A DNA stretch of 64,000 bases from CALGFH01 sp036003705. Lineage in GTDB: Bacteria > Actinomycetota > CALGFH01. The DNA lies in assembly GCA_036003705.1 (NCBI GenBank), contig DASYSE010000102.1, forward strand, positions 1-64,000. Direction: 5' to 3'. The position numbers and the translations under genes were made by a program. Within the stretch, counting starts at the first letter, position 1, and every line of letters begins with the position of its first letter. Below the pieces are notes generated by a model. The model was not told the origin of the DNA, made no database searches, and saw only the letters and a list, made by a program, of their open reading frames with translations. Positions 15,908 through 24,378 of the stretch are shown here, in pieces.

Positions 15908-17264
15908 CGCCCGCCGGCCGGCCAGGGCGGCCAGGCCGCTGCTGGGCGCCGGCTCCACCTACTGGCTGCTGCTCGCGGTCGCCGTCGCGCTGCTGGTGAT
16001 CGGGATGGTCATGGTGCTGTCGGCCTCCTCGGTGGCCGCCTTCGCCAAGCACAACGACTCCTACGCCTACTTCAAGCGCCAGCTGCTGTGGGTGGTCGGC
16101 GGGGTGGTGGTGATGCTGGTGGTCAGCCGGATCAGCTACCGGTTCTGGCGCCGGCTGGGCACGCCGCTGCTGGTGCTCGCCACCGCCGGCCTGGTGCTCG
16201 TGCTCATCCACCCAGGGGCGGTGTCGGCCTACGGGTCCACCCGCTGGATCTCGGTCGGCGCCGGCATCAGCGTCCAGCCGGCCGAGCTCGCCAAGCTCGC
16301 CCTGCTGCTGTTCTCGGCCGACGTGCTCACCCGCAAGGCTCCCCTGCTCGGCGATGTCCGCCACCTGCTGGTGCCGGTGCTGCCGCTGACCATGCTGCTG
16401 GCCGCCCTGGTGATGCTGGAGCCCGACCTCGGCACCACCCTGCTGCTGTGCTCGATCGCCTTCGGGATGCTGTTCGTGGCCGGCGCCCCGCTGCTGCTGC
16501 TCGGCGGGGTCGGGTCGCTCGGTCTGGCCGCCGGCATGGGCCTGATCATGAGCGCCGACTACCGGCGGTCGCGGTTCCTGTCGTTCATGGACCCTGCCGC
16601 CGACCCGCAGAACGGCGGCTACCAGTTCATCCAGGGGCGCCTGGCCCTCGGCTCGGGCGGCCTGCTGGGGGTCGGCCTTGGGGCGGGACGGCAGAAGTGG
16701 TCCTATGTGCCCAACGCCCACACCGACTTCATCTTCGCCATCATCGGGGAGGAGCTCGGCCTGCTCGGCACCCTCTCGATCCTGCTGCTGTTCGTCGCCT
16801 TCGCCTATGGCGGGGTGCGGGTCGCCCAGCGCGCCCCCGACCCGTTCGGCCGCTACCTGGCCGGCGGCATCACCGTCTGGATCGTGGTCCAGGCCCTGGT
16901 CAACATCGGCGCGGTGGTCGGCGTGCTGCCGATCACCGGGGTGCCGCTGCCGCTGGTCTCCTTCGGCGGGTCCAGCATGCTGGTGCTGCTGGCCGCCACC
17001 GGGATGCTGCTCAACGTGGCCAGGCACGAGGTCTGGTCGGTGCGCCCCGCGGTGATCGCGACCACGGCCGCGGCCGAGCGCCGGGGGCGGCGGGCCGCCG
17101 GTCGCGCCCCGTCCCGCCCGGCCAGGGGACGCCCGGCCGCCGTGACCACCACCCGCGGCGGCGGCCACCGCCAGACCCCGGCCCAGAAGGCCAAGGCCGA
17201 CGCCGAACGGGCCGGGAGGGGGGGCAGGCCTCCGACCCGCACCCAAGGAAAGGAACCACGATGA
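15888..17264 (+). CDS. ftsW: Septal peptidoglycan polymerase FtsW (SEDS family)
   Basis: A 458-residue SEDS glycosyltransferase that polymerises lipid II at the septum together with FtsI. About ten transmembrane segments follow a short basic N-terminus. The diagnostic stretches are LEPDLGTTLLL, the catalytic-loop region YVPNAHTDFIFAIIGEELG, and ITGVPLPLVSFGGSS. The C-terminal tail of about 75 residues is Arg/Ala/Gly-rich and probably disordered, as in other actinobacterial FtsW proteins. GTG 15888 is the furthest start, with ATG 15894 equally possible; both overlap murD. The 3' end overlaps murG (ATGA). Confidence 0.95.
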   Translation: MAMAARDARRPARAARPLLGAGSTYWLLLAVAVALLVIGMVMVLSASSVAAFAKHNDSYAYFKRQLLWVVGGVVVMLVVSRISYRFWRRLGTPLLVLATAGLVLVLIHPGAVSAYGSTRWISVGAGISVQPAELAKLALLLFSADVLTRKAPLLGDVRHLLVPVLPLTMLLAALVMLEPDLGTTLLLCSIAFGMLFVAGAPLLLLGGVGSLGLAAGMGLIMSADYRRSRFLSFMDPAADPQNGGYQFIQGRLALGSGGLLGVGLGAGRQKWSYVPNAHTDFIFAIIGEELGLLGTLSILLLFVAFAYGGVRVAQRAPDPFGRYLAGGITVWIVVQALVNIGAVVGVLPITGVPLPLVSFGGSSMLVLLAATGMLLNVARHEVWSVRPAVIATTAAAERRGRRAAGRAPSRPARGRPAAVTTTRGGGHRQTPAQKAKADAERAGRGGRPPTRTQGKEPR

Positions 17265-18712
17265 ACGCCGCCACCCCGCGGCCGGGCGCCAGCCCCGAGA
17301 CCGCCGCCCCCGAGCCGGGGACGGGCGGTCTGCCGGCGCCCGAGGACCGGCCCGGCCTCTCGCTGCTGGTGGCCGCCGGCGGGACCGGAGGGCACGTGTT
17401 CCCCGGCCTGGCCCTCGCCCGCACCATCGTCCGGCACGACCCGAACGCGACCGTGCGGTTCGCGGGCACCACCAGAGGCATCGAGACCAGGGCGGTGCCG
17501 GAGGCCGGCTTCGCCCTCGACCTGCTGCCGATCCTGCCCCTGTCACGCCGGCTGGCCCGCGAGACCCTGCTCGCCCCGTTCGCGGCCGTCAACGGCACCC
17601 TCGCCGCCCGCCGGCTGCTGCGCCGCCATCGCTTCGACGTGGTCTGCGGCATGGGCGGCTACGTCACCCTCCCGGTCGCCATGGCCGCCCGGCTGGAGGG
17701 CGTGCCGGTGGTGCTCCACGAGCAGAACGCCGTGCCCGGGATCGCCAACCGGCTGGCGGCAAGGGTGGCCAGGCGGATCGCCGTCGGCGTGGCCGCCGCG
17801 GCCGCCGCCTTCCCGCCCGACCGCACGGTCGTGGTCGGCAACCCGGTCCGGCCCGAGCTGGCCAGGCTCGACCGGCAGCGCCTGCACGACGAGGCGGTCG
17901 CCGCCTTCGGCCTCGACCCGGACCGGCGCACCCTGTTCGTGTTCGGGGGCAGCCAGGGTTCCCGCCGCATCAACCAGGCGGTGGTCGCGGCCACCGCGCG
18001 CTGGCCGGCGCCCGAGCGCATCCAGGTGCTGCACGCCTGCGGCCGGCGCGACGAGGCCGAGGTGCGGGCCGGCTGGGCCGAGGCCGACCCCGACGGGCGC
18101 GGGCTGCTGATCAAGGTGGTCCCGTTCGTCGACCGCATGGACCTGGCCTACGCCGCCGCCGACCTGGCCCTGACCAGGGCGGGCGCGATCACCATGGCCG
18201 AGCTGACCGCGGCGGGGATGCCGGCCGTGATGGTCCCGCTGCCCCACGCGACCGCCGACCACCAGGCGGCCAACGCGCGGACGGTCGCCGCGGCCGGCGG
18301 CGCCGTGGTGGTCGACGACGCCACCCTCGACGGCCCGGCGGTCGTCGCCGCCGCCGCCCCGCTGCTGGCCGACCCCGACCGGCTGGCCGGCATGGCCGCG
18401 GCCATGCACGAGCTTGCCCACCCGGCCGCCGCCGAGGAGCTGGCCGCCCTGGTCGTGGAGGCCTCCGGCCGTGCCACCCGGGAGGAGTTCCTGGCCGCGG
18501 TGGCCGCGGCCGCGGCCCCGGTCGACCGGGAGGCCTCCGGCTGGTTCGAGTCGGCCGCCGCCCCGGCCGGCGGTCCCACCGTGCAGCGCCGGGTCGACCG
18601 GCGCACCAAGCGCATGGAGGCCTACCCGCCGATCGACCGCACCGCCCCTTCCGGCGCCGGGTCCCCCGGCGCCGCCGGCGAGTCCCCTGGCGATCAGGAA
18701 GCAGGGCCATGA
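17261..18712 (+). CDS. murG: Undecaprenyldiphospho-muramoylpentapeptide β-N-acetylglucosaminyltransferase MurG
   Basis: A GT-B glycosyltransferase that converts lipid I to lipid II on the inner face of the membrane. Motifs in order: AAGGTGGHVFPGLALA (residues about 35-50), HEQNAVPGIANRLAA, FGGSQGSRRIN, and LTRAGAITMAELTAAGMP followed by LPHATADHQAANA, the UDP-GlcNAc site. At 483 residues it is more than 100 longer than a usual MurG, because of a Pro/Ala-rich N-terminus of about 35 residues and a low-complexity C-terminal extension of about 80 residues after ELAALVVEA. The start is well supported: AAGGAAAGGA lies just upstream and ATG overlaps the ftsW stop. Confidence 0.95.
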   Translation: MNAATPRPGASPETAAPEPGTGGLPAPEDRPGLSLLVAAGGTGGHVFPGLALARTIVRHDPNATVRFAGTTRGIETRAVPEAGFALDLLPILPLSRRLARETLLAPFAAVNGTLAARRLLRRHRFDVVCGMGGYVTLPVAMAARLEGVPVVLHEQNAVPGIANRLAARVARRIAVGVAAAAAAFPPDRTVVVGNPVRPELARLDRQRLHDEAVAAFGLDPDRRTLFVFGGSQGSRRINQAVVAATARWPAPERIQVLHACGRRDEAEVRAGWAEADPDGRGLLIKVVPFVDRMDLAYAAADLALTRAGAITMAELTAAGMPAVMVPLPHATADHQAANARTVAAAGGAVVVDDATLDGPAVVAAAAPLLADPDRLAGMAAAMHELAHPAAAEELAALVVEASGRATREEFLAAVAAAAAPVDREASGWFESAAAPAGGPTVQRRVDRRTKRMEAYPPIDRTAPSGAGSPGAAGESPGDQEAGP

Positions 18713-20217
18713 GCGGACCGGGGCCGGCCGGGGGGGCCGCCGGTGGGACGCCCGCCGGGCGGGGCCTGCCGGCGGGTCCGCGGCCGCCGACCGGCGCCGG
18801 CATCGACCTCGGCTCCGGGCGCCGGACCGTGCACCTGGTCGGGGCCGGCGGGGCCGGCATGAGCGGCCTTGCCCGGCTGCTGCTGGCCGCCGGCCATCGT
18901 GTCACCGGCTCCGACCGCAGCGGGTCGGCCACCCTTGACGCGCTGCGGGCGCTCGGCGCCGACGTCTGGGCCGGCCACGACGCGGCCCGGCTGGGGCGGC
19001 CCGACCTGGTCGTCGCCTCGACCGCGATCCGGGCCACCAACCCCGAGCTGGTCGCGGCCCGTCTGCTCGACGTCCCCGTGCTCGGCCGGGCCCAGCTGCT
19101 GGCCCTGCTGATGGCGGGCAAGGTCGGCATCGCGGTCGCCGGCACCCACGGCAAGACCACCACCACCGGGATGGTGGTCGCCATCCTGGAGGCGGCCGGG
19201 CTCGACCCGTCGTTCGCGGTCGGGGGCGACTTCAAGGCCACCGGGATCAACGCCGCCGCCGGCCGCGGCCCACACTTCGTCGCCGAGGCCGACGAGTCGG
19301 ACGGGTCGTTCCTGGAGCTGGCGCCCACCGTGGCCGTCGTCACCAACGTCGAGGCCGATCACCTGGACCACTGGGGCGACCTGGAGGCCGTCCGGGCCGC
19401 CTTTCGGGCGTTCGTCGGCCGGCTCCCGGCCGGCGGCGCGGCCGTCCTCTGCGCCGACGATCCCGGCGCGCTCGACCTGGCCGGCGCCGCCGCCTGCCAG
19501 GTGGTGACCTACGGGCTGTCGGCCGGCGCCGAGGTCGGGGGCGAGCTGCTGGCGCTGGACGGCCGCGGCGCCCGCTTCGCCGTTGTCGCCGGCGGCGAGC
19601 GGCTCGGCGAGGTCGCCCTCGCCGTCCCCGGGCGCCACAACGTGGTCAACGCGCTGGGGGCGATCGCCGCGGCCCTGCCCGCCGGGGCGTCGTTCAAGGC
19701 CGCGGTCGCCGGTCTCGCCCGGTTCACGGGCGCGGCCAGGCGCTTCCACCTCCGGGCCGAGGCCGGCGGGGTCACCGTGGTCGACGACTACGCCCACCAT
19801 CCCACCGAGGTCGCGGCCAGCCTGGCCGCGGCCAGGCTCGGCGCCTGGAAGCGGGTGGTGGCCGTGTTCCAGCCCCACCTGTACTCCCGCACCCGGCTGT
19901 TCGCCGACGAGTTCGGGCGGGCCCTGGCCGCCGGCGCGGACCTGGTGGTGGTCGCCGACGTCTACGCGGCCAGGGAGGACCCCGAGCCAGGGGTGGACGG
20001 CGCCCTGGTCGCCGGGGCCGCCATCCGAGCCCGACCCGACCTCGACTGCGTCTACGAACCCGACCGGGCCGCACTGGCCGCCCGGGTGGCCACCCTGGTC
20101 CAGCCCGGCGACCTGGTCCTCACCCTGGGCGCCGGCGACATCACCACCCTGGCCGACGAGCTCGCCCCGCTGCTCTCGGCGGGCCACCGGACAACACCTC
20201 CGGAGGCGGCCTCGTGA
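18709..20217 (+). CDS. murC: UDP-N-acetylmuramate-L-alanine ligase MurC
   Basis: A 502-residue Mur ligase that adds the first amino acid (L-Ala). A Pro/Gly-rich N-terminal extension of about 38 residues is followed by the Rossmann motif HLVGAGGAGMSGLA, the ATP loop AGTHGKTTTTGMV, the metal-binding EADESDGSFLEL, the NVEADHLDHW block, and C-terminal VVDDYAHHPTEV and FQPHLYSRT. All are MurC-specific. ATG 18709 overlaps the murG stop, and GTG of murB overlaps its own stop. Confidence 0.95.
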   Translation: MSGPGPAGGAAGGTPAGRGLPAGPRPPTGAGIDLGSGRRTVHLVGAGGAGMSGLARLLLAAGHRVTGSDRSGSATLDALRALGADVWAGHDAARLGRPDLVVASTAIRATNPELVAARLLDVPVLGRAQLLALLMAGKVGIAVAGTHGKTTTTGMVVAILEAAGLDPSFAVGGDFKATGINAAAGRGPHFVAEADESDGSFLELAPTVAVVTNVEADHLDHWGDLEAVRAAFRAFVGRLPAGGAAVLCADDPGALDLAGAAACQVVTYGLSAGAEVGGELLALDGRGARFAVVAGGERLGEVALAVPGRHNVVNALGAIAAALPAGASFKAAVAGLARFTGAARRFHLRAEAGGVTVVDDYAHHPTEVAASLAAARLGAWKRVVAVFQPHLYSRTRLFADEFGRALAAGADLVVVADVYAAREDPEPGVDGALVAGAAIRARPDLDCVYEPDRAALAARVATLVQPGDLVLTLGAGDITTLADELAPLLSAGHRTTPPEAAS

Positions 20218-21209
20218 GCGGGAGCTGGCCACCGATGCCGACCCCGGTCGGGCCGGTCGACGCCGCCGTCCTCGAGGCGGCCGCGGCCGAGCTGGCCGCC
20301 CGCTGCCCCGGCCGGGTCAGCCGCGACCTGCCGCTGGCCCCGCTGACCACCTTCCGGCTCGGCGGACCGGCGGCGCTGTTCCTGCGGGCCGAGACGGTCG
20401 ACGACCTCGCCGCCCTGGCCGGCGTGCTCGAGGCCGGCCGGCTGCCCCTGCTGATCATCGGGCGCGGGTCCAACATGCTGGTCGCCGACACCGGCTGGCC
20501 GGGGGTGGTGCTCCACCTCGGCCAGCACTTCCGCCGGGTCGAGGTCGACGGCGCCCAGCTGGAGGCCGGGGCGGCAACGCCCCTGCCCGCCCTGGCCGCC
20601 CGCTCGGCCAGGGCCGCCCTTGGCGGGATCGCGTTCGCGGTGGCGATCCCGGGCAGCGTCGGCGGCGGGGTGCGCATGAACGCCGGCGCCCACGGCGGCG
20701 AGCTGGCCGACCGCCTGGTGTGGGCCGACGTGTTCCACCTGACCGGCGATCCCGCCGGCCGTCCGGTGCGCATGAAACCGGACGAGCTCGGCTTCGGCTA
20801 CCGGCGCTCGGCCCTGCCGGCCGGGGCGGTGGTGACCGCGGCCAGGTTCGCGCTCACCCCGGCCCCCGAGGCCTCCGTCCGCGCCGAGATCGACGAGGCC
20901 CGCCGCTGGCGGCGCGACAACCAGCCGGTGAACCAGCCCAACTGCGGCAGCGTGTTCGCCAACCCGCCGGAGATGGCCGCCGGCCGGGTGGTCGAGCTGC
21001 TCGGCATGAAGGGGGAGGGCCGCGGCGGGGCCAGGGTCAGCGAGGTCCACGCCAACTTCATCGTCGCCGCCGACGGGGCCAGGTCGGCCGACGTGCTCGC
21101 CCTCGTCCGGCGGGCGATGCGCCGGGCCCGCGACGAGCTCGGCATCACCCTGCGCACCGAGGTGCAGCTCGTCGGGGCCTTCGATCCTGACGGGGAGGAA
21201 CCCCGATGA
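20214..21209 (+). CDS. murB: UDP-N-acetylenolpyruvoylglucosamine reductase MurB
   Basis: A 331-residue FAD-dependent reductase that makes UDP-MurNAc with NADPH. FAD-binding stretches include TTFRLGGPAALF, IIGRGSNMLVAD and the pyrophosphate loop IPGSVGGGVRMNAGAHG. The catalytic-serine region NCGSVFANP and the C-terminal GGARVSEVHANFIV are intact. GTG 20214 overlaps the murC stop (GTGA), with CGGAGG upstream. Its position between murC and ftsQ is standard in Actinomycetota. Confidence 0.95.
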   Translation: MSGSWPPMPTPVGPVDAAVLEAAAAELAARCPGRVSRDLPLAPLTTFRLGGPAALFLRAETVDDLAALAGVLEAGRLPLLIIGRGSNMLVADTGWPGVVLHLGQHFRRVEVDGAQLEAGAATPLPALAARSARAALGGIAFAVAIPGSVGGGVRMNAGAHGGELADRLVWADVFHLTGDPAGRPVRMKPDELGFGYRRSALPAGAVVTAARFALTPAPEASVRAEIDEARRWRRDNQPVNQPNCGSVFANPPEMAAGRVVELLGMKGEGRGGARVSEVHANFIVAADGARSADVLALVRRAMRRARDELGITLRTEVQLVGAFDPDGEEPR

Positions 21210-22060
21210 CCCGGCGGACCAGCCCGAGCGGGCGCGCCACCGGGGGAGCGGGACCGGCGCCCGCGCGACGCCCACGGGCCGACCGCCGGATCGCCGAGCG
21301 GCGCAAGGCCATCCTGGCGGCCAGGGTGCAGCGCCGGCGCCGCCTGCTCGGCTGGGCGCTTGCCGGCATCGCCCTCGCCGCCGGCGTCGCCTACCTGGTC
21401 AGGACGCCCCTGTTCGGCCTCAGTGCCGTACGCGTCGAGGGCACCCAGGCCCTCGAGCGCTCCCAGGTCCTCGCCGCCAGCAAGGTCCGCCTCGGCGAAC
21501 CCTACCTGGGGCTCGACCTGGCCGCCATCGGCGGCCGGGTCGCGGCCATCCCGCGCGTCGCCGCCGTCCGCGTGACCCGCGACTACCCGTCCAGCCTGCG
21601 CATCACCGTCACCGAGCGGCCGCCGGTGGCCAGCGTCTCCCAGGACGGCGTCTACTGGCTGATCGCCGCCGACGGCACCGTGCTCGACGCCGCCGCCGAC
21701 CACCCGCCCGGGCTGCCGTATGTTGCCCGGGTCCCGCTGCCCGCCGAGGTGGCGGCGGGCAGCCGCCTGCCGCCGGGCAACGAGCTGGCCAACGCCCTCA
21801 CCGCGCTCGGCGGCCTGCGCCCGGAGCTGAAGCGCCAGGTCGTCGGCGTCAAGGCCCGGACCCTTGACGGCCTGGAGTTCACCCTCCGGGACGGGGCCAG
21901 GATCCTCTACGGCCTTGCCGTGGACCAGCCGGCCAAGGACGCCGCCGTGCTGCTGGTGCGGCGGGAGCTCGAACGAGAGGGAAGGGAGGCGCAGCGAATC
22001 GACGTCCGCAACCCGTCGGCCCCGACGGTCCAGGCGGCGCCAACGAATAACAATCAATGA
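21206..22060 (+). CDS. ftsQ: Cell division protein FtsQ
   Basis: A 284-residue single-pass division protein. A basic cytoplasmic region of about 50 residues precedes one transmembrane helix (LGWALAGIALAAGVAYLV), then a POTRA domain (FGLSAVRVEGTQALERSQVL through LRITVTERPPVA, about 70-140) and a β-domain. FtsQ links early and late divisome proteins outside the membrane. ATG 21206 overlaps the murB stop and GGGGAGGAA lies upstream. It is the last gene before the separate ftsZ promoter region. Confidence 0.92.
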   Translation: MTRRTSPSGRATGGAGPAPARRPRADRRIAERRKAILAARVQRRRRLLGWALAGIALAAGVAYLVRTPLFGLSAVRVEGTQALERSQVLAASKVRLGEPYLGLDLAAIGGRVAAIPRVAAVRVTRDYPSSLRITVTERPPVASVSQDGVYWLIAADGTVLDAAADHPPGLPYVARVPLPAEVAAGSRLPPGNELANALTALGGLRPELKRQVVGVKARTLDGLEFTLRDGARILYGLAVDQPAKDAAVLLVRRELEREGREAQRIDVRNPSAPTVQAAPTNNNQ

Positions 22061-22076
22061 AATTACACCAGGGTAG

Positions 22077-22105
22077 TTGACCAGGTCAGGGGCTCCTTGT
22101 ACCAT
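22077..22105 (+). promoter_or_regulatory. Promoter of ftsZ
   Basis: TTGACC (22077-22082) and TACCAT (22100-22105) are 17 bp apart, just after the ftsQ stop. Transcription would start near 22112, giving a leader of about 110 bases. This allows ftsZ expression independent of the upstream operon. Confidence 0.6.
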
Positions 22106-22115
22106 CCCCGACAGC

Positions 22116-22154
22116 TTGAGGTTGACATAATTTGAACCTCAACTTGAGGCTCAA
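22116..22154 (+). promoter_or_regulatory. Palindromic TTGAG/CTCAA array in the ftsZ leader
   Basis: Half-sites alternate: TTGAG at 22116, CTCAA at 22138, TTGAG at 22144 and CTCAA at 22150. They form a perfect 8-bp stem (TTGAGGTT 22116-22123 with AACCTCAA 22135-22142, 11-base AT-rich loop) and two tight DNA palindromes (CCTCAA-C-TTGAGG and TTGAG-G-CTCAA). It lies just after the predicted transcription start, so it could be a repressor operator or an RNA structure. Confidence 0.55.
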
Positions 22155-22224
22155 CTTCCCCCGCTTCCCTGGCCCTCGTGCTGGGCGACGACTGTCCGTG
22201 AAACGGGCGAAGGAGGTTGGTTGG

Positions 22225-23421
22225 ATGATGGCGGCGCCGCAGAACTACCTGGCCGTGATCAAGGTGGTCGGGATCGGCGGCGGCGGTGTCAACGCCGTCA
22301 ACCGCATGATCGAGGCGAACCTGAAGGGCGTGGAGTTCATCGCCGTGAACACCGACGCCCAGGCCCTGCTGGCCTCCGACGCCGACGTCAAGCTGGACGT
22401 GGGCCGGGAGCTCACTCGCGGCCTGGGAGCCGGCTCCAACCCCGACGTCGGACGCCAGGCCGCCGAAGACCACGCCGAGGAGCTGGAGGAGGTCCTCAAG
22501 GGCGCCGACATGGTGTTCGTCACCGCCGGCGAGGGTGGCGGCACCGGCACCGGCGGCGCTCCGGTGGTCGCCCGCATCGCCAAGGCCCAGGGGGCGCTCA
22601 CCATCGGGGTGGTGACCAGGCCGTTCGCCTTCGAGGGCAAGCGCCGCTCCGCCCAGGCCGACAAGGGCATCGACAGCCTCAAGCAGGAGGTCGACACCCT
22701 GATCATCATCCCCAACGACCGCCTGCTCCAGGTGGCCGAGCGCACCACCTCGATGCTGGACGCGTTCAAGCTGGCCGACCAGGTGCTGCTCCAGGGCGTC
22801 CAGGGGATCACCGACCTGATCACCATCCCCGGCCTGATCAACCTCGACTTCGCCGACGTGCGCGCGACCATGCGCGAGGCCGGCACCGCGCTCATGGGGA
22901 TCGGCCAGGCCCGTGGCGAGGACCGGGCCGTTGCCGCGGCCAAGGAGGCCATCTCCTCGCCGCTGCTCGAGGCCTCGGTGGACGGGGCCAGGGGCGTCCT
23001 GCTCAACATCTCGGGCGGCTCCGACCTCGGCCTGTTCGAGGTCAACGAGGCCGCCGAGGTGATCGCCTCGGCCGCGCACCTGGACGCCAACATCATCTTC
23101 GGTGCGGTGATCGACGACGCCCTCGGGGACGAGGTCCGGGTCACGGTGATCGCGGCCGGCTTCGACCGGACCGCCGAGCAGGCGCCCGCCGAGCCCACCC
23201 GCCCCCAGGCCGTCAGATCGGCCGACGACGAGTCGGTCTGGCCGACCCCGAGCCAGCGGCGCCCGGCCGAGAGCCGCGTCTCCCGCCCAAGCCCGGCGCC
23301 GGGCCCGGCGGAGGGCCGCGAGCCCGAGCACCGCGACCCGGACCGGCGGGAGCCAGAGCGCCGCGGGCGCTTCGACGGCGATGACGACGAGCTGGACATC
23401 CCCTCCTTCCTCAAGCGCTGA
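22225..23421 (+). CDS. ftsZ: Cell division GTPase FtsZ
   Basis: A 398-residue tubulin-like GTPase that forms the Z-ring. The nucleotide-binding features are IGGGGVNAVNRM at the N-terminus, AVNTDAQAL, and the tubulin signature GGGTGTGGAP near residue 108; the T7-loop region NLDFADVRATM is intact. A variable Pro/Arg-rich linker of about 75 residues leads to the conserved C-terminal tail DDELDIPSFLKR, the binding site for SepF and other partners. ATG 22225 is chosen because AAGGAGG lies eight bases upstream; ATG 22228 is adjacent. Possible longer readings begin inside the palindromic leader and lack a ribosome binding site. No ftsA is present; SepF downstream is the likely membrane anchor. Confidence 0.97.
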   Translation: MMAAPQNYLAVIKVVGIGGGGVNAVNRMIEANLKGVEFIAVNTDAQALLASDADVKLDVGRELTRGLGAGSNPDVGRQAAEDHAEELEEVLKGADMVFVTAGEGGGTGTGGAPVVARIAKAQGALTIGVVTRPFAFEGKRRSAQADKGIDSLKQEVDTLIIIPNDRLLQVAERTTSMLDAFKLADQVLLQGVQGITDLITIPGLINLDFADVRATMREAGTALMGIGQARGEDRAVAAAKEAISSPLLEASVDGARGVLLNISGGSDLGLFEVNEAAEVIASAAHLDANIIFGAVIDDALGDEVRVTVIAAGFDRTAEQAPAEPTRPQAVRSADDESVWPTPSQRRPAESRVSRPSPAPGPAEGREPEHRDPDRREPERRGRFDGDDDELDIPSFLKR

Positions 23422-23485
23422 CCAGCCGCCGCCGGAAGGATCGGGCCGGAGCGCCCGGCTGGCCACGCCGCCAGGCGATGGCCTG

Positions 23486-24322
23486 GTGAGCCTGGTCTGG
23501 CGGCCGGCGCCGCCGACCGCGGCGCGGACCGCGCCGGTGTGGCCGCCACTGCTGGTGGCGGAAGACCTGCTGGAGACCGGGGTCGTGGCCGCGTTCACCG
23601 GCAGGGTGGGGGGCGCCTCGGGCCCGCCCCACGCGACCCTCAACCTCGGGCTGCGAGTCGGCGACGACCTGCGGCGGGTGCTCTCCAACCGACGGCGGGT
23701 GGCCACCGTCCTCGGCCTGGCCGGGCTCCCGTGGGCGGTCGCCAGGCAGGTCCACTCGGCGGTCGTGCTCCGCGTGGAGCAGGCCCGGCTCGGGCAGGGA
23801 CCGCCGGAGGCAAGGCCGCCGGTGGGGGACGGGGACGGGCTGGTCACCACCGACCCGGGGGTGGTGCTGGCGGTGCTGACCGCCGACTGCGCCCCGGTGC
23901 TGCTGGCCGACCCGGCCGCCGGGGTCGTGGGCGCGGTCCATGCCGGCTGGCGAGGGCTGGCGGATGGCGTGGTCGAGGCCGCGGCGGCGGCCATGGCCGA
24001 GCTCGGCGCCGACCCGGCGGCCACCGTCGGGCTGATCGGCCCGGCCGTCGGCGGCTGCTGCTACGAGGTCGGGCCCGACGTCCGGGCCGCGGTCGGCGAC
24101 CGCTACCCGGCCGCCCTGGCCACCACCAGGGCCGGCCGCCCCGCCCTCGACCCCGCCGCCGGGGTCGCCCAGGCGCTCGAGAGAGCCGGGGTCGGCCAGG
24201 TCCGGGTCGCCGGGGAGTGCACCGTCGACCTGGAGGAGCGGTACTTCTCCCACCGCCGCGACCACGGCCACACCGGCCGCCAGGCCGGCCTGATCGCCCT
24301 GCTCCCCGGGGGCGGCCGGTGA
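23486..24322 (+). CDS. pgeF: Peptidoglycan editing factor PgeF (laccase-domain / YfiH family)
   Basis: A 278-residue protein of the YfiH/DUF152 family, which in E. coli prevents wrong amino acids entering peptidoglycan; members also show purine nucleoside phosphorylase activity. The zinc-site residues are in RQVHSAV, LTADCAPVLL and AVHAGWRGLADG, and GPAVGGCCYEVG follows. GTG at 23486 is the best in-frame start; the ribosome binding site is weak. The gene follows ftsZ as in other Actinomycetota. Its last 40 bases are duplicated immediately downstream. Confidence 0.9.
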   Translation: MSLVWRPAPPTAARTAPVWPPLLVAEDLLETGVVAAFTGRVGGASGPPHATLNLGLRVGDDLRRVLSNRRRVATVLGLAGLPWAVARQVHSAVVLRVEQARLGQGPPEARPPVGDGDGLVTTDPGVVLAVLTADCAPVLLADPAAGVVGAVHAGWRGLADGVVEAAAAAMAELGADPAATVGLIGPAVGGCCYEVGPDVRAAVGDRYPAALATTRAGRPALDPAAGVAQALERAGVGQVRVAGECTVDLEERYFSHRRDHGHTGRQAGLIALLPGGGR

Positions 24323-24378
24323 ACCGGGGCCCGGACACGGCCGGCCTGATCGCCCTGCTCCCCGGAGGCGGCCGGTGA
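24283..24378 (+). repeat. 40-bp direct repeat creating a 19-codon reading frame between pgeF and yggS
   Basis: Bases 24283-24322 (the pgeF end, encoding GLIALLPGGGR-stop) recur at 24339-24378 with one mismatch, a 56-bp offset. The duplication creates a tiny open frame at 24319-24378 that starts with GTGA over the pgeF stop, ends with the same LLPGGGR tail, and has its stop within the GTGA start of yggS. Start-stop coupling is therefore kept on both sides. I have no evidence that the 19-residue peptide is functional. Confidence 0.75.

Noticed and set aside
22122..22127. TTGACA upstream of ftsZ as a -35 element
   Set aside because: No acceptable -10 hexamer follows at 16-18 bp. The pair TTGACC/TACCAT slightly upstream is better, and TTGACA falls inside the palindromic array.
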